A stretch of 64,000 nt of DNA from SIG607 sp045605385. GTDB lineage: Bacteria > Bacillota > Clostridia > Oscillospirales > Acutalibacteraceae. Below, one piece after another: positions 23,340 to 31,757 of this stretch. A program made the position numbers and the translations under genes. Where the stretch lies: NCBI GenBank assembly GCA_045605385.1, contig JAZUPW010000031.1, positions 1-64,000 of the forward strand, given 5' to 3'. Position 1 is the first letter of the stretch, and the number at the start of each line of letters is the position of its first letter. Below the pieces are notes generated by a model. The model made no database searches, was not told where the DNA came from, and saw nothing but the letters and a program-made list of their open reading frames with translations.

Positions 23340-25439
23340 CTAAAATTTAAACACTGCTTTATTATCTTCAAGTTTTAGTTTTGCGTTAAACGGTTTGCCT
23401 GTTTTAGAAATAAATCCTTGAATTTCGCTTGTTTCACCTTTTTCTAACAACAGTTTAGCGTTTGCCGCAGAAATAACGCGTTTACATATAACACCCGATA
23501 TTTTAAAGGTGCAACCGTCCTTATAGCCAGAGCAACCGTAACCGTATTTACCCCTTAAAACGTCTTTTTGACAAACGGGACAAACGCCCACTTTATCACC
23601 GTAAAAACCCGTATCGGTATCGGTTTCAATTGATTGTTCGGTTTTTCTAAAGACTGCGGAAATCTCATTTTTAGCAAGTAAAACGCTGTCGGCAACACTA
23701 ATTTCGCCTTTGAAAACTTGTTTTAATGCCTTGCCCAAAGTGCTTGTTTTATACTTATCCATAGAAACGCCCATTTGCGCAATAGATTCTATAAGATATT
23801 CACCGTCGGGCAGAATTGTATATACGTCCTTTTTAAGAGCAATATAACGGCTTTTTATGGCGTTATCAATAATAGAAGTACGGGTTGCTTCGGTGCCAAG
23901 TTCAAGGCCTTCAAACATAGCCTTATATTCTTCTGCATCGTCTTCATTTTCGCTTTCTTGTGCTGCCGCTTTTTCTTCTCTGAAAGGATTTTTTAAATAA
24001 TTATTAAGCGTTTCAATTGTATAGTGCTTTGGTGGTGAAGTTTCTTTTTCTTTGGGTTTAAAATCAATGTTAACTATATCCCCCACGTTTAATGAAGGCA
24101 GAATTTTATTCTTCGTAGCGGAATCGTCAAAACGTGTCCAACCCGCTTCAAGAATAACAGTGCCTTTTAAAACAAAGGTTTCCTTATCGCCCACCTTAAT
24201 TTGCATTTCGGTTTTTTCGGCAACGCAAGGTTCACTGCAAAAAACAGCCACAAAGCGGCGCACAACCGTTTGGTAAACCAAAAATTCATTTTCGGTAAGG
24301 TGTTCCTTTTTAGGTATTTTATAAGTTGGTGTAAGGGCTGAATGTGATTCGATTTTGCTGTCGTCAAAAATTGTTTTTTTATCCTTCATTTCAACGGGGT
24401 AACCAACGTTTTTGAAGTTTGCAATAATTTTTTTAATTTTATCCTTTTCGGCTGTTGCAAGATACTCAGAATTAGTTCTTGGGTAAGTAAGATATCCCTT
24501 TTCGTAAAGCCCCTGAACAATTTTAAGGCTTTCTTCCATAGACATTTTATACTTTTTACCAAGCACGTTCTGAAGTTTTGAAAGAGAATATAATTTGCCG
24601 GGATTAAGGGTATCCTTTTTTGTTTTTTTATCGGCAACAACAGCGCTAAGTGCATTCATTTCATTACAAAATGCATTTGCTTTATTTATTTCTTCTTTTT
24701 TGAACTTCTGTTTACTTGTAAGTTCTATTTTTTCACCGTTTGTTTCTTCGTTGCTTACAACGGCATAATAAATATCGGGCGTAAAGTTTCTAATACTTAA
24801 ATCTCTATCGTATATGGCTTTAACAATTGGCACAATTACTCTTCCGACACGCAAAAGTGTGCCTGTTTTTAAAGTGCAATATCGTGTTAAATTAACACCG
24901 TAAAGCCAGTCAATGTAGGTTCTGGCATAGCCTTCGTTAGCAAGATTATCATAATTTTCAGCCGTTTTCATTTCTATTAAAGCTTGTGCCACCGTTTCGG
25001 CAGTCTGATCGGGAAGCCACAAACGGTACATAGGCTTTTCTGTTTTTAAGGCATTGCTTACGCAAAGGCGCACTATTATTTCACCCTCGCGGTCAGCATC
25101 CCCTGCATTTATAACCGCTTCCACATCATTTCGGTTACAAAGCGCAGAAATAATATCAAACTGTTTTTTTACGCCTGAATCAACCTCTCCGCTTTTGGAA
25201 TCCCGACGAAGTTTAAACTTAAATTCACTTGGAAAGCAAGGAATATTTTCCATACTCCAACGGCCTGTAGAAGTAGGTCCCGTATAATCTTCTATATCGC
25301 AAAGCGAGAAAAGATGACCAAACACCCAAGTAACAATATAACCGTTACCTTCATAAAAACCGTCGTTTCGCTTCATTGTGCCAATACCTGCAACAATATT
25401 ACGGGCAAGACTTGGTTTTTCGGCAATAATAAGTTTCAT
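23340..25439 (-). CDS. topB: DNA topoisomerase III
   Basis: This 699-residue type IA topoisomerase cuts and passes single DNA strands, acting in decatenation and recombination intermediates. It begins with the toprim motif MKLIIAEKPSLARN; the metal-binding GDADREGE is at 113-120 and the catalytic tyrosine in YLTYPRTNS is Tyr319. A C-terminal zinc-binding part, CPVCQKDVLRGKYGYGC, follows near 625. The open frame reaches 25481, but AGGGAAGTGAG precedes the ATG at 25439 and the family starts there. It shares a transcript with sortase B. TopB copies also travel on conjugative elements, but no such genes are nearby. Confidence 0.94.
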   Translation of the reverse strand: MKLIIAEKPSLARNIVAGIGTMKRNDGFYEGNGYIVTWVFGHLFSLCDIEDYTGPTSTGRWSMENIPCFPSEFKFKLRRDSKSGEVDSGVKKQFDIISALCNRNDVEAVINAGDADREGEIIVRLCVSNALKTEKPMYRLWLPDQTAETVAQALIEMKTAENYDNLANEGYARTYIDWLYGVNLTRYCTLKTGTLLRVGRVIVPIVKAIYDRDLSIRNFTPDIYYAVVSNEETNGEKIELTSKQKFKKEEINKANAFCNEMNALSAVVADKKTKKDTLNPGKLYSLSKLQNVLGKKYKMSMEESLKIVQGLYEKGYLTYPRTNSEYLATAEKDKIKKIIANFKNVGYPVEMKDKKTIFDDSKIESHSALTPTYKIPKKEHLTENEFLVYQTVVRRFVAVFCSEPCVAEKTEMQIKVGDKETFVLKGTVILEAGWTRFDDSATKNKILPSLNVGDIVNIDFKPKEKETSPPKHYTIETLNNYLKNPFREEKAAAQESENEDDAEEYKAMFEGLELGTEATRTSIIDNAIKSRYIALKKDVYTILPDGEYLIESIAQMGVSMDKYKTSTLGKALKQVFKGEISVADSVLLAKNEISAVFRKTEQSIETDTDTGFYGDKVGVCPVCQKDVLRGKYGYGCSGYKDGCTFKISGVICKRVISAANAKLLLEKGETSEIQGFISKTGKPFNAKLKLEDNKAVFKF

Positions 25440-25462
25440 CTTTCTCACTTCCCTTCCACTAA

Positions 25463-25491
25463 ATAATACACTAAAAGGCAACTTTTTGCAA
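25463..25491 (-). promoter_or_regulatory. Promoter of topB
   Basis: On the minus strand TTGCAA (25486-25491) and TATTAT (25463-25468) are 17 bases apart, about 24 bases before the topB start. Confidence 0.6.
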
Positions 25492-25501
25492 CTGTTTAAA
25501 T

Positions 25502-25533
25502 TTTAAAAAAACTGCCCAAAAGTTGGGCAGTTT
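25502..25533 (-). terminator. Rho-independent terminator
   Basis: The stem AAACTGCCCAA/TTGGGCAGTTT with a 3-base loop and T-run (minus strand) overlaps the stop codon of the nucleotidase gene by two bases and ends the five-gene operon. Confidence 0.85.
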
Positions 25534-26227
25534 ACAGTATTTCTTTTAACTCATATAAATTATTTACCGTATAGGTACATTCAATATTAGGCTCAACACC
25601 GTTTATATTTACATAGCAGGTATCTATTCCCGAATTTATTCCGCCTTTAATATCGCTGCTTAAAGAATCACCTACTATAAGAATTTTAGATTTATCTTTT
25701 TCATCGGTTTTACTTAAAACAGCATCAAAAAATTCTTTTTGCGGTTTTTTAAAGCCTATTTCTTCTGAAATAAACAAACCGTCTATTTTATTAATAATTC
25801 CTGAAATCCTTATACGGCTATGCTGATTCCTTGCCGCACCGTTGGTTACAATATAAACGGTATACTTTTTATGTAAATAATCAAGAACCTCATCGCAACC
25901 GTCCATTTTATAGGCGCAATTGCTTAAATATGAAAAATACTTTTCATTAATGGTTTTAATATCAAAAGTTTTGCCTATTTCTTTTAAATAGCGTTCAAAA
26001 CGTACCGTATATACTTCGCTGTTGGTAAGCAAACCCTTTTCAAGTTCTTTCCAACAATCATCATTTATTTTTTTATAAAGTTTTACATTTTCATCGCTGT
26101 AAGGCAAACCTAATTCCTTAAAAGTGCGGGTTATTGAAACGGTTTCGCAAAGCGAAAAGTCAAGCAAAGTGTTATCAACGTCTAAATACAGTGTTGTGTA
26201 TTTCTTATTCACTCTTGCCTTCTCCAA
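25532..26227 (-). CDS. yjjG: HAD hydrolase, YjjG-type pyrimidine nucleotidase
   Basis: This 231-residue protein is a haloacid dehalogenase-fold phosphatase close to YjjG, which removes phosphate from non-canonical pyrimidine nucleotides. Motif I is LDVDNTLLDF (nucleophile Asp16), motif II VTNGAARNQHSR, Lys in GFKKPQKEFF, and the acidic metal site is VGDSLSSDIKGG. The helical cap between motifs I and II has the usual size. It is the last gene of the operon and overlaps the zinc-ribbon gene before it by 23 bases. Role in cleaning damaged nucleotides is by family; substrate not tested. Confidence 0.88.
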   Translation of the reverse strand: MEKARVNKKYTTLYLDVDNTLLDFSLCETVSITRTFKELGLPYSDENVKLYKKINDDCWKELEKGLLTNSEVYTVRFERYLKEIGKTFDIKTINEKYFSYLSNCAYKMDGCDEVLDYLHKKYTVYIVTNGAARNQHSRIRISGIINKIDGLFISEEIGFKKPQKEFFDAVLSKTDEKDKSKILIVGDSLSSDIKGGINSGIDTCYVNINGVEPNIECTYTVNNLYELKEIL

Positions 26228-26549
26228 ACATTCCTGCCGCTTTCATGGCCGCATACTGTCTTTTAGTAACAAAAACCTTTTGAAGGGTTCTGGTCATAGG
26301 GTTATCAACGTCCGGCAACATCATATAAACCGAAACAAGTTCTGCAACTTCTACGTTTTCATTTACAATATTACTTGCGTTTGGCGCGCTCTGACGTGTA
26401 ACAGGACCGTTATAAGGATTATACGGCATATAGTTTGGTCTTTGCGTCGCCTGATAACTTTGCTGCGTTTTTTCAAGTTTTGTACCGCAGTTTTTACAAT
26501 ATTCAAAATCGTCTTCATTTTGCTGTGAGCAAACTTTACATACTATCAT
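26205..26549 (-). CDS. Zinc-ribbon protein of unknown function
   Basis: This 114-residue protein starts with a zinc ribbon, CKVC...YCKNCGTKL (Cys4, 7, 18, 21), then has a Gln/Asn/Pro/Tyr-rich linker (about 30-60) and a short conserved-looking helix, TRTLQKVFVTKRQYAAMKAAGMFGE. No membrane segment is present. It starts 12 bases after the RING-like membrane protein and overlaps the nucleotidase gene, so it belongs to the operon. The shared zinc-ribbon theme with its neighbour suggests the two may act together; the function is unknown. Confidence 0.8.
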   Translation of the reverse strand: MIVCKVCSQQNEDDFEYCKNCGTKLEKTQQSYQATQRPNYMPYNPYNGPVTRQSAPNASNIVNENVEVAELVSVYMMLPDVDNPMTRTLQKVFVTKRQYAAMKAAGMFGEGKSE

Positions 26550-26561
26550 AATAAATCCCCT

Positions 26562-27497
26562 TTAAAGAATAAATTCTGCAATAATTACAGGAACGTACTG
26601 TAGCAGTAACAAAGCAACTGCAAATGCAATAATACTTACGCCGCCTTTTTTTCGGTATTGCTCTATTCGTTCCTCATCATCAGTTACCTCTGCTTCAATT
26701 TCCTTAATTGTTGAAACGGTGTGTTTATAATAAATTCTGTCAAAATTAAAACTGCAGAAAAGTTTACATATAAACATAATTGCCATTCCCACAAAAGCAA
26801 GATATGTTAACTTCATAACATCGCCTGAAACACCGGCCTGAATATATGCATACATATCTTCGTATTTTTCAAGACCTAACTCTGCTATTGCCAAAGAAAG
26901 CGGAAACATAAGTAAGGTTGCCGCAATTTCTAAAAGACCGCTTAAAAAAGCCACAGGATACATTTTTCTTAAAGCAAAAGTTGCCGAAGGAAAGAAGAAA
27001 CTCCACAATGAGAAAAAGTGCTTTCTGCCGTTTTTAATTGCAAGAAACTTAGGCACAAAACGGTGCGGCGAAATTTGAACAAATTTCCCTGCTTGTTCAC
27101 CGTTTACCCCCTCACCTATATCCTCGCTCTTTTTAACGCCGCCAAGCATATCAAACATAAAAAATCTGCCGTCTTTAGCCTTGTTTTCAGCCGAACAGTT
27201 AGGACAACGTTCATAATCTATAGGAAAAGCCGCGCCGCAAGAAGTGCATCTTATGTTAATTTTAGGCATTGCCTGTTCATCGTTATTTACTTGTTTTTCT
27301 TGTTCTATTACAGGAGTATTCAGTTTTTCTTCTATTTCTTTTGTTCCGTGAAGTTTAGAAAAACCGCATTCTCCTGCCGCTATATAACATTCTTTATGAT
27401 GCGGCGCCCCACATTCAGGGCACCACACTATTTCATCTTTTTCAGATAAATCTCCGTTACAAATCGGACACTTTTTACCGTTAATTTTTAAACTCAT
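26562..27497 (-). CDS. Prokaryotic RING-like zinc protein with membrane C-terminus
   Basis: This 311-residue protein begins with a RING-like cluster, CPICNGDLSEKDEIVWCPEC then HHKECY (residues 10-38), of the Prok-RING type, followed by a zinc ribbon CTSCGAAFP...RCPNC (about 83-100). A segment around HFFSLWSFFFPSATFALRKM resembles the DUF2628 membrane family, and three hydrophobic stretches follow (about 170-200, 225-250, 285-310). It is probably an inner-membrane protein with a cytoplasmic zinc head. It overlaps the NUDIX gene by 17 bases. The molecular role is unknown; an E3-ligase function should not be assumed. Confidence 0.85.
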   Translation of the reverse strand: MSLKINGKKCPICNGDLSEKDEIVWCPECGAPHHKECYIAAGECGFSKLHGTKEIEEKLNTPVIEQEKQVNNDEQAMPKINIRCTSCGAAFPIDYERCPNCSAENKAKDGRFFMFDMLGGVKKSEDIGEGVNGEQAGKFVQISPHRFVPKFLAIKNGRKHFFSLWSFFFPSATFALRKMYPVAFLSGLLEIAATLLMFPLSLAIAELGLEKYEDMYAYIQAGVSGDVMKLTYLAFVGMAIMFICKLFCSFNFDRIYYKHTVSTIKEIEAEVTDDEERIEQYRKKGGVSIIAFAVALLLLQYVPVIIAEFIL

Positions 27498-28002
27498 TTA
27501 AAAAATCCTCTGCACACTTGAAAACAGTTGCGAAATATTCATCTCCGTAATTATGGAATTCTCCCGATTCAACCATTTTTTCAAGTTCTTTTCTGTTTAC
27601 CCATTTTGCACATGCAACTTCAGATGATTGCAATGCAAGTTGGTTAATTTCTGTATCGCTTTTGGTAAACCATACGTCTACAAAAGCATTTCGCTTTTTA
27701 ATACGCGCCATACATTTGCTATGTCTGGCAATAAGCCTTAATCCCAATTCCTCAAGAAGTTCCCTTTGCGCGGCGCAAAACGACGTTTCGCCGCAAATAG
27801 CAGAACCGCCTGTTGCCGCCCATTCACCGGGCATAAGTTTCTTGGTATCGCTTCTGCGCTGAACAAGAAACTTACCGTCAGACGATATTACCCATATATG
27901 AACGACCAGATGGTATTCTCCCGATCTAAGCGGTGTTTTTCCGCGAACGGCAATTTTACCAACGGTTTCGCCAAGGGAATTCAAAATATCCCATTTTTCC
28001 AT
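27481..28002 (-). CDS. NUDIX hydrolase
   Basis: This 173-residue protein has a full Nudix box, GGSAICGETSFCAAQRELLEE (split here as GX5E, X7, RELLEELG, residues about 66-88), the metal site that hydrolyses nucleoside diphosphates linked to another group. The N-terminal WDILNSLGETVGKIAVRG and HLVVHIWVI recall the Idi/YfcD-like subgroup acting on various pyrophosphates. It starts 3 bases after the beta-helix gene and overlaps the RING-like gene, so it is in the five-gene operon that ends with a nucleotidase. Both enzymes could act in nucleotide clean-up. The exact substrate cannot be told from sequence. Confidence 0.9.
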   Translation of the reverse strand: MEKWDILNSLGETVGKIAVRGKTPLRSGEYHLVVHIWVISSDGKFLVQRRSDTKKLMPGEWAATGGSAICGETSFCAAQRELLEELGLRLIARHSKCMARIKKRNAFVDVWFTKSDTEINQLALQSSEVACAKWVNRKELEKMVESGEFHNYGDEYFATVFKCAEDFLNEFKN

Positions 28003-28005
28003 TTT

Positions 28006-28671
28006 TTAAACCTTTTTAACTATTTCACCCTGCTTTTTGTAAATGCTGTTTGCATCTATTACGCCCCTTACCATAGAAAGCGGATAAACATTACTGTTTT
28101 TTCCAATAACAGTTCCGGGATTTAAAACACTTGAACATCCAACTTCAACGCCGTCGCCGACAATTGCGCCGAATTTCTTTAAGCCTGTTTCGGTTTTTTC
28201 ACCGCGGTAATTCACGGTGACAAGACTTTTATCAGACTTTACGTTTGACGTTATTGCCCCTGCGCCTAAATGCGAACGGTAACCGAGTACCGAATCCCCC
28301 ACATAATTATAATGCGGAACCTGAACGTTATCAAAAAGAATAACGTTTTTAAGTTCGGTAGAGTTTCCTACAACACAGTTTTTACCGACAATAGCGTTGC
28401 CTCTTATAAAAGCGCAATGCCTAACCTCGGCGTTTTCATCAATAATAAGCGGACCTATTAAAGATGCCGTAGAGGCAACCTTGGCAGTTTTGGCTATCCA
28501 GATATTTTCACCCTGTTGTTCAAAAATTTCCTTTGGTAGCGTATTACCAAGTTTTACTATAAATTTTGATATTTCTGGCAAAACCTCCCACACGTTATTA
28601 ACTTCTGCAAAAATGTCAGAAGCAATTGTTTTACTGATATCAAAATAGTTTTCTGTTTGGTAATTAAGCAT
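28006..28671 (-). CDS. Left-handed beta-helix acyltransferase-like protein
   Basis: This 221-residue protein has hexapeptide-type turns through most of its length, from IWIAKTAKVASTASLIGP to AIVGDGVEVGCSSVLNPGTVIG, forming a left-handed beta helix as in the C-terminal acetyltransferase of GlmU, and segments near YRSHLGAGAITSNVKSD resemble that enzyme's active-site region. The nucleotidyltransferase half of GlmU is absent. The frame opens at 28731, but AAGGATG stands before the ATG at 28671 and a clear promoter occupies the upstream part. It is the first gene of a five-gene operon. Function as a sugar-nucleotide or amino-sugar acyltransferase is inferred. Confidence 0.8.
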   Translation of the reverse strand: MLNYQTENYFDISKTIASDIFAEVNNVWEVLPEISKFIVKLGNTLPKEIFEQQGENIWIAKTAKVASTASLIGPLIIDENAEVRHCAFIRGNAIVGKNCVVGNSTELKNVILFDNVQVPHYNYVGDSVLGYRSHLGAGAITSNVKSDKSLVTVNYRGEKTETGLKKFGAIVGDGVEVGCSSVLNPGTVIGKNSNVYPLSMVRGVIDANSIYKKQGEIVKKV

Positions 28672-28702
28672 AGTTACATCCTTTCTTAAAATCTTAAAAT
28701 AC

Positions 28703-28731
28703 ATTATACCAAATTTTTCTAAACTATTCAA
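28703..28731 (-). promoter_or_regulatory. Promoter of the five-gene operon
   Basis: On the minus strand TTGAAT (28726-28731) and TATAAT (28703-28708) are 17 bases apart, 31 bases before the chosen start. Confidence 0.75.
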
Positions 28732-28780
28732 CCTTTTATAAATAATTTAAAATTTGTTCATTTAAGTTGAATAATTATAC

Positions 28781-28809
28781 TTGTAAAATCCAATGATATA
28801 TATTATAAT
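28781..28809 (+). promoter_or_regulatory. Promoter of SRP RNA and dnaX
   Basis: TTGTAA (28781-28786) and TATAAT (28804-28809) are 17 bases apart, 22 bases before the SRP RNA. Confidence 0.7.
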
Positions 28810-28831
28810 AGTAAATAATAATATTATTAAT

Positions 28832-28969
28832 TGTGTGATCCGGCGTGCGAATGAGCGGGTCCTATGCGACGGAAGGCTGTGAACCATGTCAGGCGGGGAA
28901 CCGAGCAGCATTAAGCGGTTCTTACCGTGCGCCGTAGTAAATCGGCTCATTCGTGCTCCCGATCACACA
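28832..28969 (+). ncRNA. ffs: Signal recognition particle RNA
   Basis: The RNA folds end to end: TGTGTGATC at the 5' end pairs with GATCACACA at the 3' end. The conserved tip is present as GTCAGG-CGG-GGAA-CCG-AGCAGC, with the GGAA tetraloop and the AGCAG side of the Ffh-binding loop. The stem pairs under the loop are CGG/CCG instead of the common UCC/GGA, a compensatory change. With the protein Ffh it directs membrane proteins to the translocon. A T-run follows at 28971, then dnaX, the usual Firmicute order. Confidence 0.92.
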
Positions 28970-29000
28970 GTTTTTTTACAGTTTTAAGGAGGGAAAACTT

Positions 29001-30566
29001 TTGGCATATCAGGCATTATACAGAAAATACCGTCCTACAACTTTCAGCGAGGTTATTGGACAGGACCATATAACCGAAACTTTAAAAAACGAATTATCGC
29101 TTGGTAAAGTTTTCCACGCTTATCTTTTTACAGGAACTCGCGGAACAGGAAAAACAAGTTGCGCAAAAATTCTTGCCAAAGCGGTTAACTGTATTAATTT
29201 AAAAGACGGGGACCCTTGCGGCGAATGCGAAGCCTGTAAAGCAATTGCAAACGGCGAAGTTACCGATATTGCAGAAATTGATGCCGCTTCCAACAACGGT
29301 GTAGACCATATAAGAAGTCTGCGCGAACAAATAAACTTTGTTCCTGCTGACCTTAAATACCGCGTTTATATTATAGACGAGGTTCATATGCTTAGCGAAA
29401 GCGCTTTTAACGCGCTTTTAAAAACCTTGGAAGAACCCCCTGCCCACGTTATTTTTGTTCTTGCAACAACCGAGGTTCATAAACTTCCCGCAACAATTCT
29501 ATCTCGCTGTCAGCGTTTTGACTTCAAGCGTATTGACAACGCCGATATAAGTTCACGAATTATGCATATAGCAAACAGTGAAGGCATAACCGTTACAAAC
29601 GAAGCCGCTGCTCTTATTGCTGCTGCTGCAGAAGGCGGTATGCGCGATGCGCTTTCGCTGTTAGACCTTTGTGTTTCGGGTTCTGAAACTATAGATGAAC
29701 AAGCGGTTATTAAAGCCTGCTCTCTTGCAAGTCGGGAGCACTTATTCTCACTTGCTGATTGTATTATTGAATCGAGCAGCGAAAAAGCGCTTGTAAAACT
29801 TGATGAAATTTACAATATGGGCGCCGATATGCTAAGGCTTCTTAACGACCTTATAAAGCATTTCCGCAACCTTATGATAGTAAAGACCGTAAAAGCAGAA
29901 CTGCGTCCTATTGTTTGTTCAGCAGAAGATATGAAAAGATTTGAAGAACAGGCAAACAGCACTTCTCTTACAAGAATTATGGCTGTTTTAAAACAGCTTA
30001 ATGCTTCAGTTTCGCTTATGCAATCGGGCGAACGCCGTATGCAACTTGAACTAACACTTATCAGCGTTTGTGAGAACATTTCCAATGATTATTCTTCCCT
30101 TTTAAGCCGAATTGAAGCATTGGAAAACAAAGCATCTTTTACCAATAGTAATGCTAATACAAGTATTTCTGTAGACTTAGAGCCTGAAAGCACAGTTAAA
30201 GTGCAACCAGCGCCAAAGCCAGAAAAACAGGAAGTTGTTACTGCCAACGACGGCAGACTTGAAAACTGGAAGGAAGTTTTAAAAGTGTTATCCACACTTT
30301 GTCCCCCTGCAGTTGGTGTTCTTAACGATTCAAAGGCTTACATAAGCGGCGACACACTTTTAATAGACGCGCCCAACCCTATGTTCCGTTCTATGATAAA
30401 CGCAAATGCATCTATGCGTGAAAGCATTAAAAAAGCGGCAGCCGAGGTGCTTGGTAAAAACTTCCGTTTAGGCCCTTATAAAAAAGGCGCCGCTGTAAAC
30501 AACGAAGACCCTCTTTTATCACTTGATAATAAATTAAAACAATTCAACATACCTGGAGGTAACTGA
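29001..30566 (+). CDS. dnaX: DNA polymerase III subunit gamma/tau
   Basis: This 521-residue protein is the clamp-loader ATPase. Walker A GTRGTGKT is at 45-52, the zinc-binding cysteines are C64, C73, C76 and C79, the Walker B region reads YIIDEVHML, and the SRC motif is LSRCQRF. A poorly conserved tail from about 370 and a C-terminal domain finish the protein; no clear frameshift site for a shorter gamma form was noticed. I place the start at the TTG at 29001, 8 bases after AAGGAGGG, because the ATG at 28953 would lie inside the SRP RNA. The order dnaX-ybaB-recR follows. Confidence 0.95.
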   Translation: MAYQALYRKYRPTTFSEVIGQDHITETLKNELSLGKVFHAYLFTGTRGTGKTSCAKILAKAVNCINLKDGDPCGECEACKAIANGEVTDIAEIDAASNNGVDHIRSLREQINFVPADLKYRVYIIDEVHMLSESAFNALLKTLEEPPAHVIFVLATTEVHKLPATILSRCQRFDFKRIDNADISSRIMHIANSEGITVTNEAAALIAAAAEGGMRDALSLLDLCVSGSETIDEQAVIKACSLASREHLFSLADCIIESSSEKALVKLDEIYNMGADMLRLLNDLIKHFRNLMIVKTVKAELRPIVCSAEDMKRFEEQANSTSLTRIMAVLKQLNASVSLMQSGERRMQLELTLISVCENISNDYSSLLSRIEALENKASFTNSNANTSISVDLEPESTVKVQPAPKPEKQEVVTANDGRLENWKEVLKVLSTLCPPAVGVLNDSKAYISGDTLLIDAPNPMFRSMINANASMRESIKKAAAEVLGKNFRLGPYKKGAAVNNEDPLLSLDNKLKQFNIPGGN

Positions 30567-30567
30567 T

Positions 30568-30918
30568 ATGAAAGTAAGAATTCCAAATTCCGGTGGCGGC
30601 GGCAATATGAACGCTATGCTTAAACAAGCGCAGAAAATGCAGGAAGATATGGCAGTTTTACAGGAAGAACTAAGCGTTAAAGAATATACTGCATCTGCCG
30701 CAAGCGGCGCTGTAAACGTAACTGTTGACGGTTCACACAAAATTAAAAAGTTAACCATTGACCCTTCTATTGTTGACCCCGATGATGCCGAAATGCTTGA
30801 AGACCTTATTACCGTTGCAATTAATGAAGCAATCACTAATGCCACTAACGATGCTAACGAGCAAATGGGTGCAATTACCGGAGGACTTAATCTTCCGGGC
30901 ATGCCGGGTATGTTTTAA
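30568..30918 (+). CDS. ybaB: YbaB/EbfC nucleoid-associated protein
   Basis: This 116-residue small protein is of the YbaB/EbfC family, dimeric DNA-binding proteins encoded between dnaX and recR in many bacteria. Typical segments are NMNAMLKQAQKMQEDM, the central VNVTVDGSHKIKKLTIDP, and a Gly/Met/Pro-rich tail. It starts one base after the dnaX stop, with GGAGGT upstream, so translation is closely tied. It may help recombination or shape the nucleoid; the role is by family. Confidence 0.94.
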   Translation: MKVRIPNSGGGGNMNAMLKQAQKMQEDMAVLQEELSVKEYTASAASGAVNVTVDGSHKIKKLTIDPSIVDPDDAEMLEDLITVAINEAITNATNDANEQMGAITGGLNLPGMPGMF

Positions 30919-30920
30919 TT

Positions 30921-31520
30921 ATGGCTTATAATATTATTCCGTTAAACGAACTTATAAACCAATTTGAAAAATTACCGGGCATTGGCAGAAAAACCGCACA
31001 AAGGTTGGCTTTTTACATAATTTCTCAACCCGCCGAGCGTTCTAAACGGTTTGCTGATGCGCTTGTTAATGCAAAAGAGAAAATTCATTTTTGCAACTGT
31101 TGTCAATCACTAACCGATGAAGACACCTGTTCTATATGTAAAGACACAACCAGAGATAAATCTGTTATTTGTGTTGTTGAGGATGCGAAAGACGTTCTTG
31201 TTTTTGAAAGAACGCGCGAATATAAGGGGCTTTACCACGTTCTGCACGGCGCAATTTCTCCGCTTGATAACGTAGGCCCCGACCAACTTAAAATAAAAGA
31301 ACTTATGGCAAGACTTTCAGACCCTGCCGTTAAGGAAATTATTTTAGCCACCAACCTTACGGTTGAAGGCGAAGCAACGGCAAGTTACATTTCACGCCTT
31401 GCAAAACCGCTTGGTGTTAAAACAACCCGTCTTGCTTACGGTATACCCGTTGGCGGAGACCTTGAATATGCCGATGAAAAAACACTGCTTAGAGCATTGG
31501 AAGGAAGAAACGAAATTTGA
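30921..31520 (+). CDS. recR: Recombination mediator RecR
   Basis: This 199-residue protein acts with RecO/RecF to load RecA at single-stranded gaps. The helix-hairpin-helix LPGIGRKTAQRLAF is at 18-31, a four-cysteine zinc finger runs from CNCCQSLTDEDTCSIC (about 57-72), a toprim domain follows (VICVVEDAKDVLVFE), and the C-terminal Walker-like part is conserved (GIPVGGDLEYADEKTL). It starts 2 bases after ybaB and overlaps the next gene by 4 bases. Confidence 0.96.
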   Translation: MAYNIIPLNELINQFEKLPGIGRKTAQRLAFYIISQPAERSKRFADALVNAKEKIHFCNCCQSLTDEDTCSICKDTTRDKSVICVVEDAKDVLVFERTREYKGLYHVLHGAISPLDNVGPDQLKIKELMARLSDPAVKEIILATNLTVEGEATASYISRLAKPLGVKTTRLAYGIPVGGDLEYADEKTLLRALEGRNEI

Positions 31521-31723
31521 TTACTAAAGAAATGGTAGACCGCATAAACTTTTTGGCAAGAAAAAGCAAAGCAGAAGGTTTAAGCGAAGAAGAGACGAAA
31601 GAACAGCAAAAACTTCGCCGCGCTTATATAGATGCTTACAAAAGCAACCTTGAAGCGCAACTAAGCAACACCTATATTGTTCGCCCCGACGGCACAAAAG
31701 AAAAAGTCACAAAGAAAAAATAA
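31517..31723 (+). CDS. DUF896 small protein (YnzC-like)
   Basis: This 68-residue protein fits DUF896: ITKEMVDRINFLARKSKAEG, then LSEEETKEQQKLRRAY and a basic C-terminus. The start is a TTG that overlaps the recR stop (TTGA), with AAGGAAG upstream. The B. subtilis relative YnzC is an SOS-operon protein of unclear role, so pairing with recR is worth noting. A terminator follows after 6 bases. Confidence 0.88.
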   Translation: MITKEMVDRINFLARKSKAEGLSEEETKEQQKLRRAYIDAYKSNLEAQLSNTYIVRPDGTKEKVTKKK

Positions 31724-31728
31724 AAGTA

Positions 31729-31757
31729 AGACGGATAGTTAAACTATCCGTCTTTTG
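31729..31757. terminator. Bidirectional terminator
   Basis: A 10-bp stem AGACGGATAG/CTATCCGTCT with a 5-base loop and T's on both strands separates the dnaX operon from the convergent lipoprotein gene. Confidence 0.85.

Noticed and set aside
28953..29000. Upstream ATG start for dnaX
   Set aside because: It lies within the 3' strand of the SRP RNA and crosses its T-run; the TTG at 29001 has an excellent ribosome site and matches the family start.
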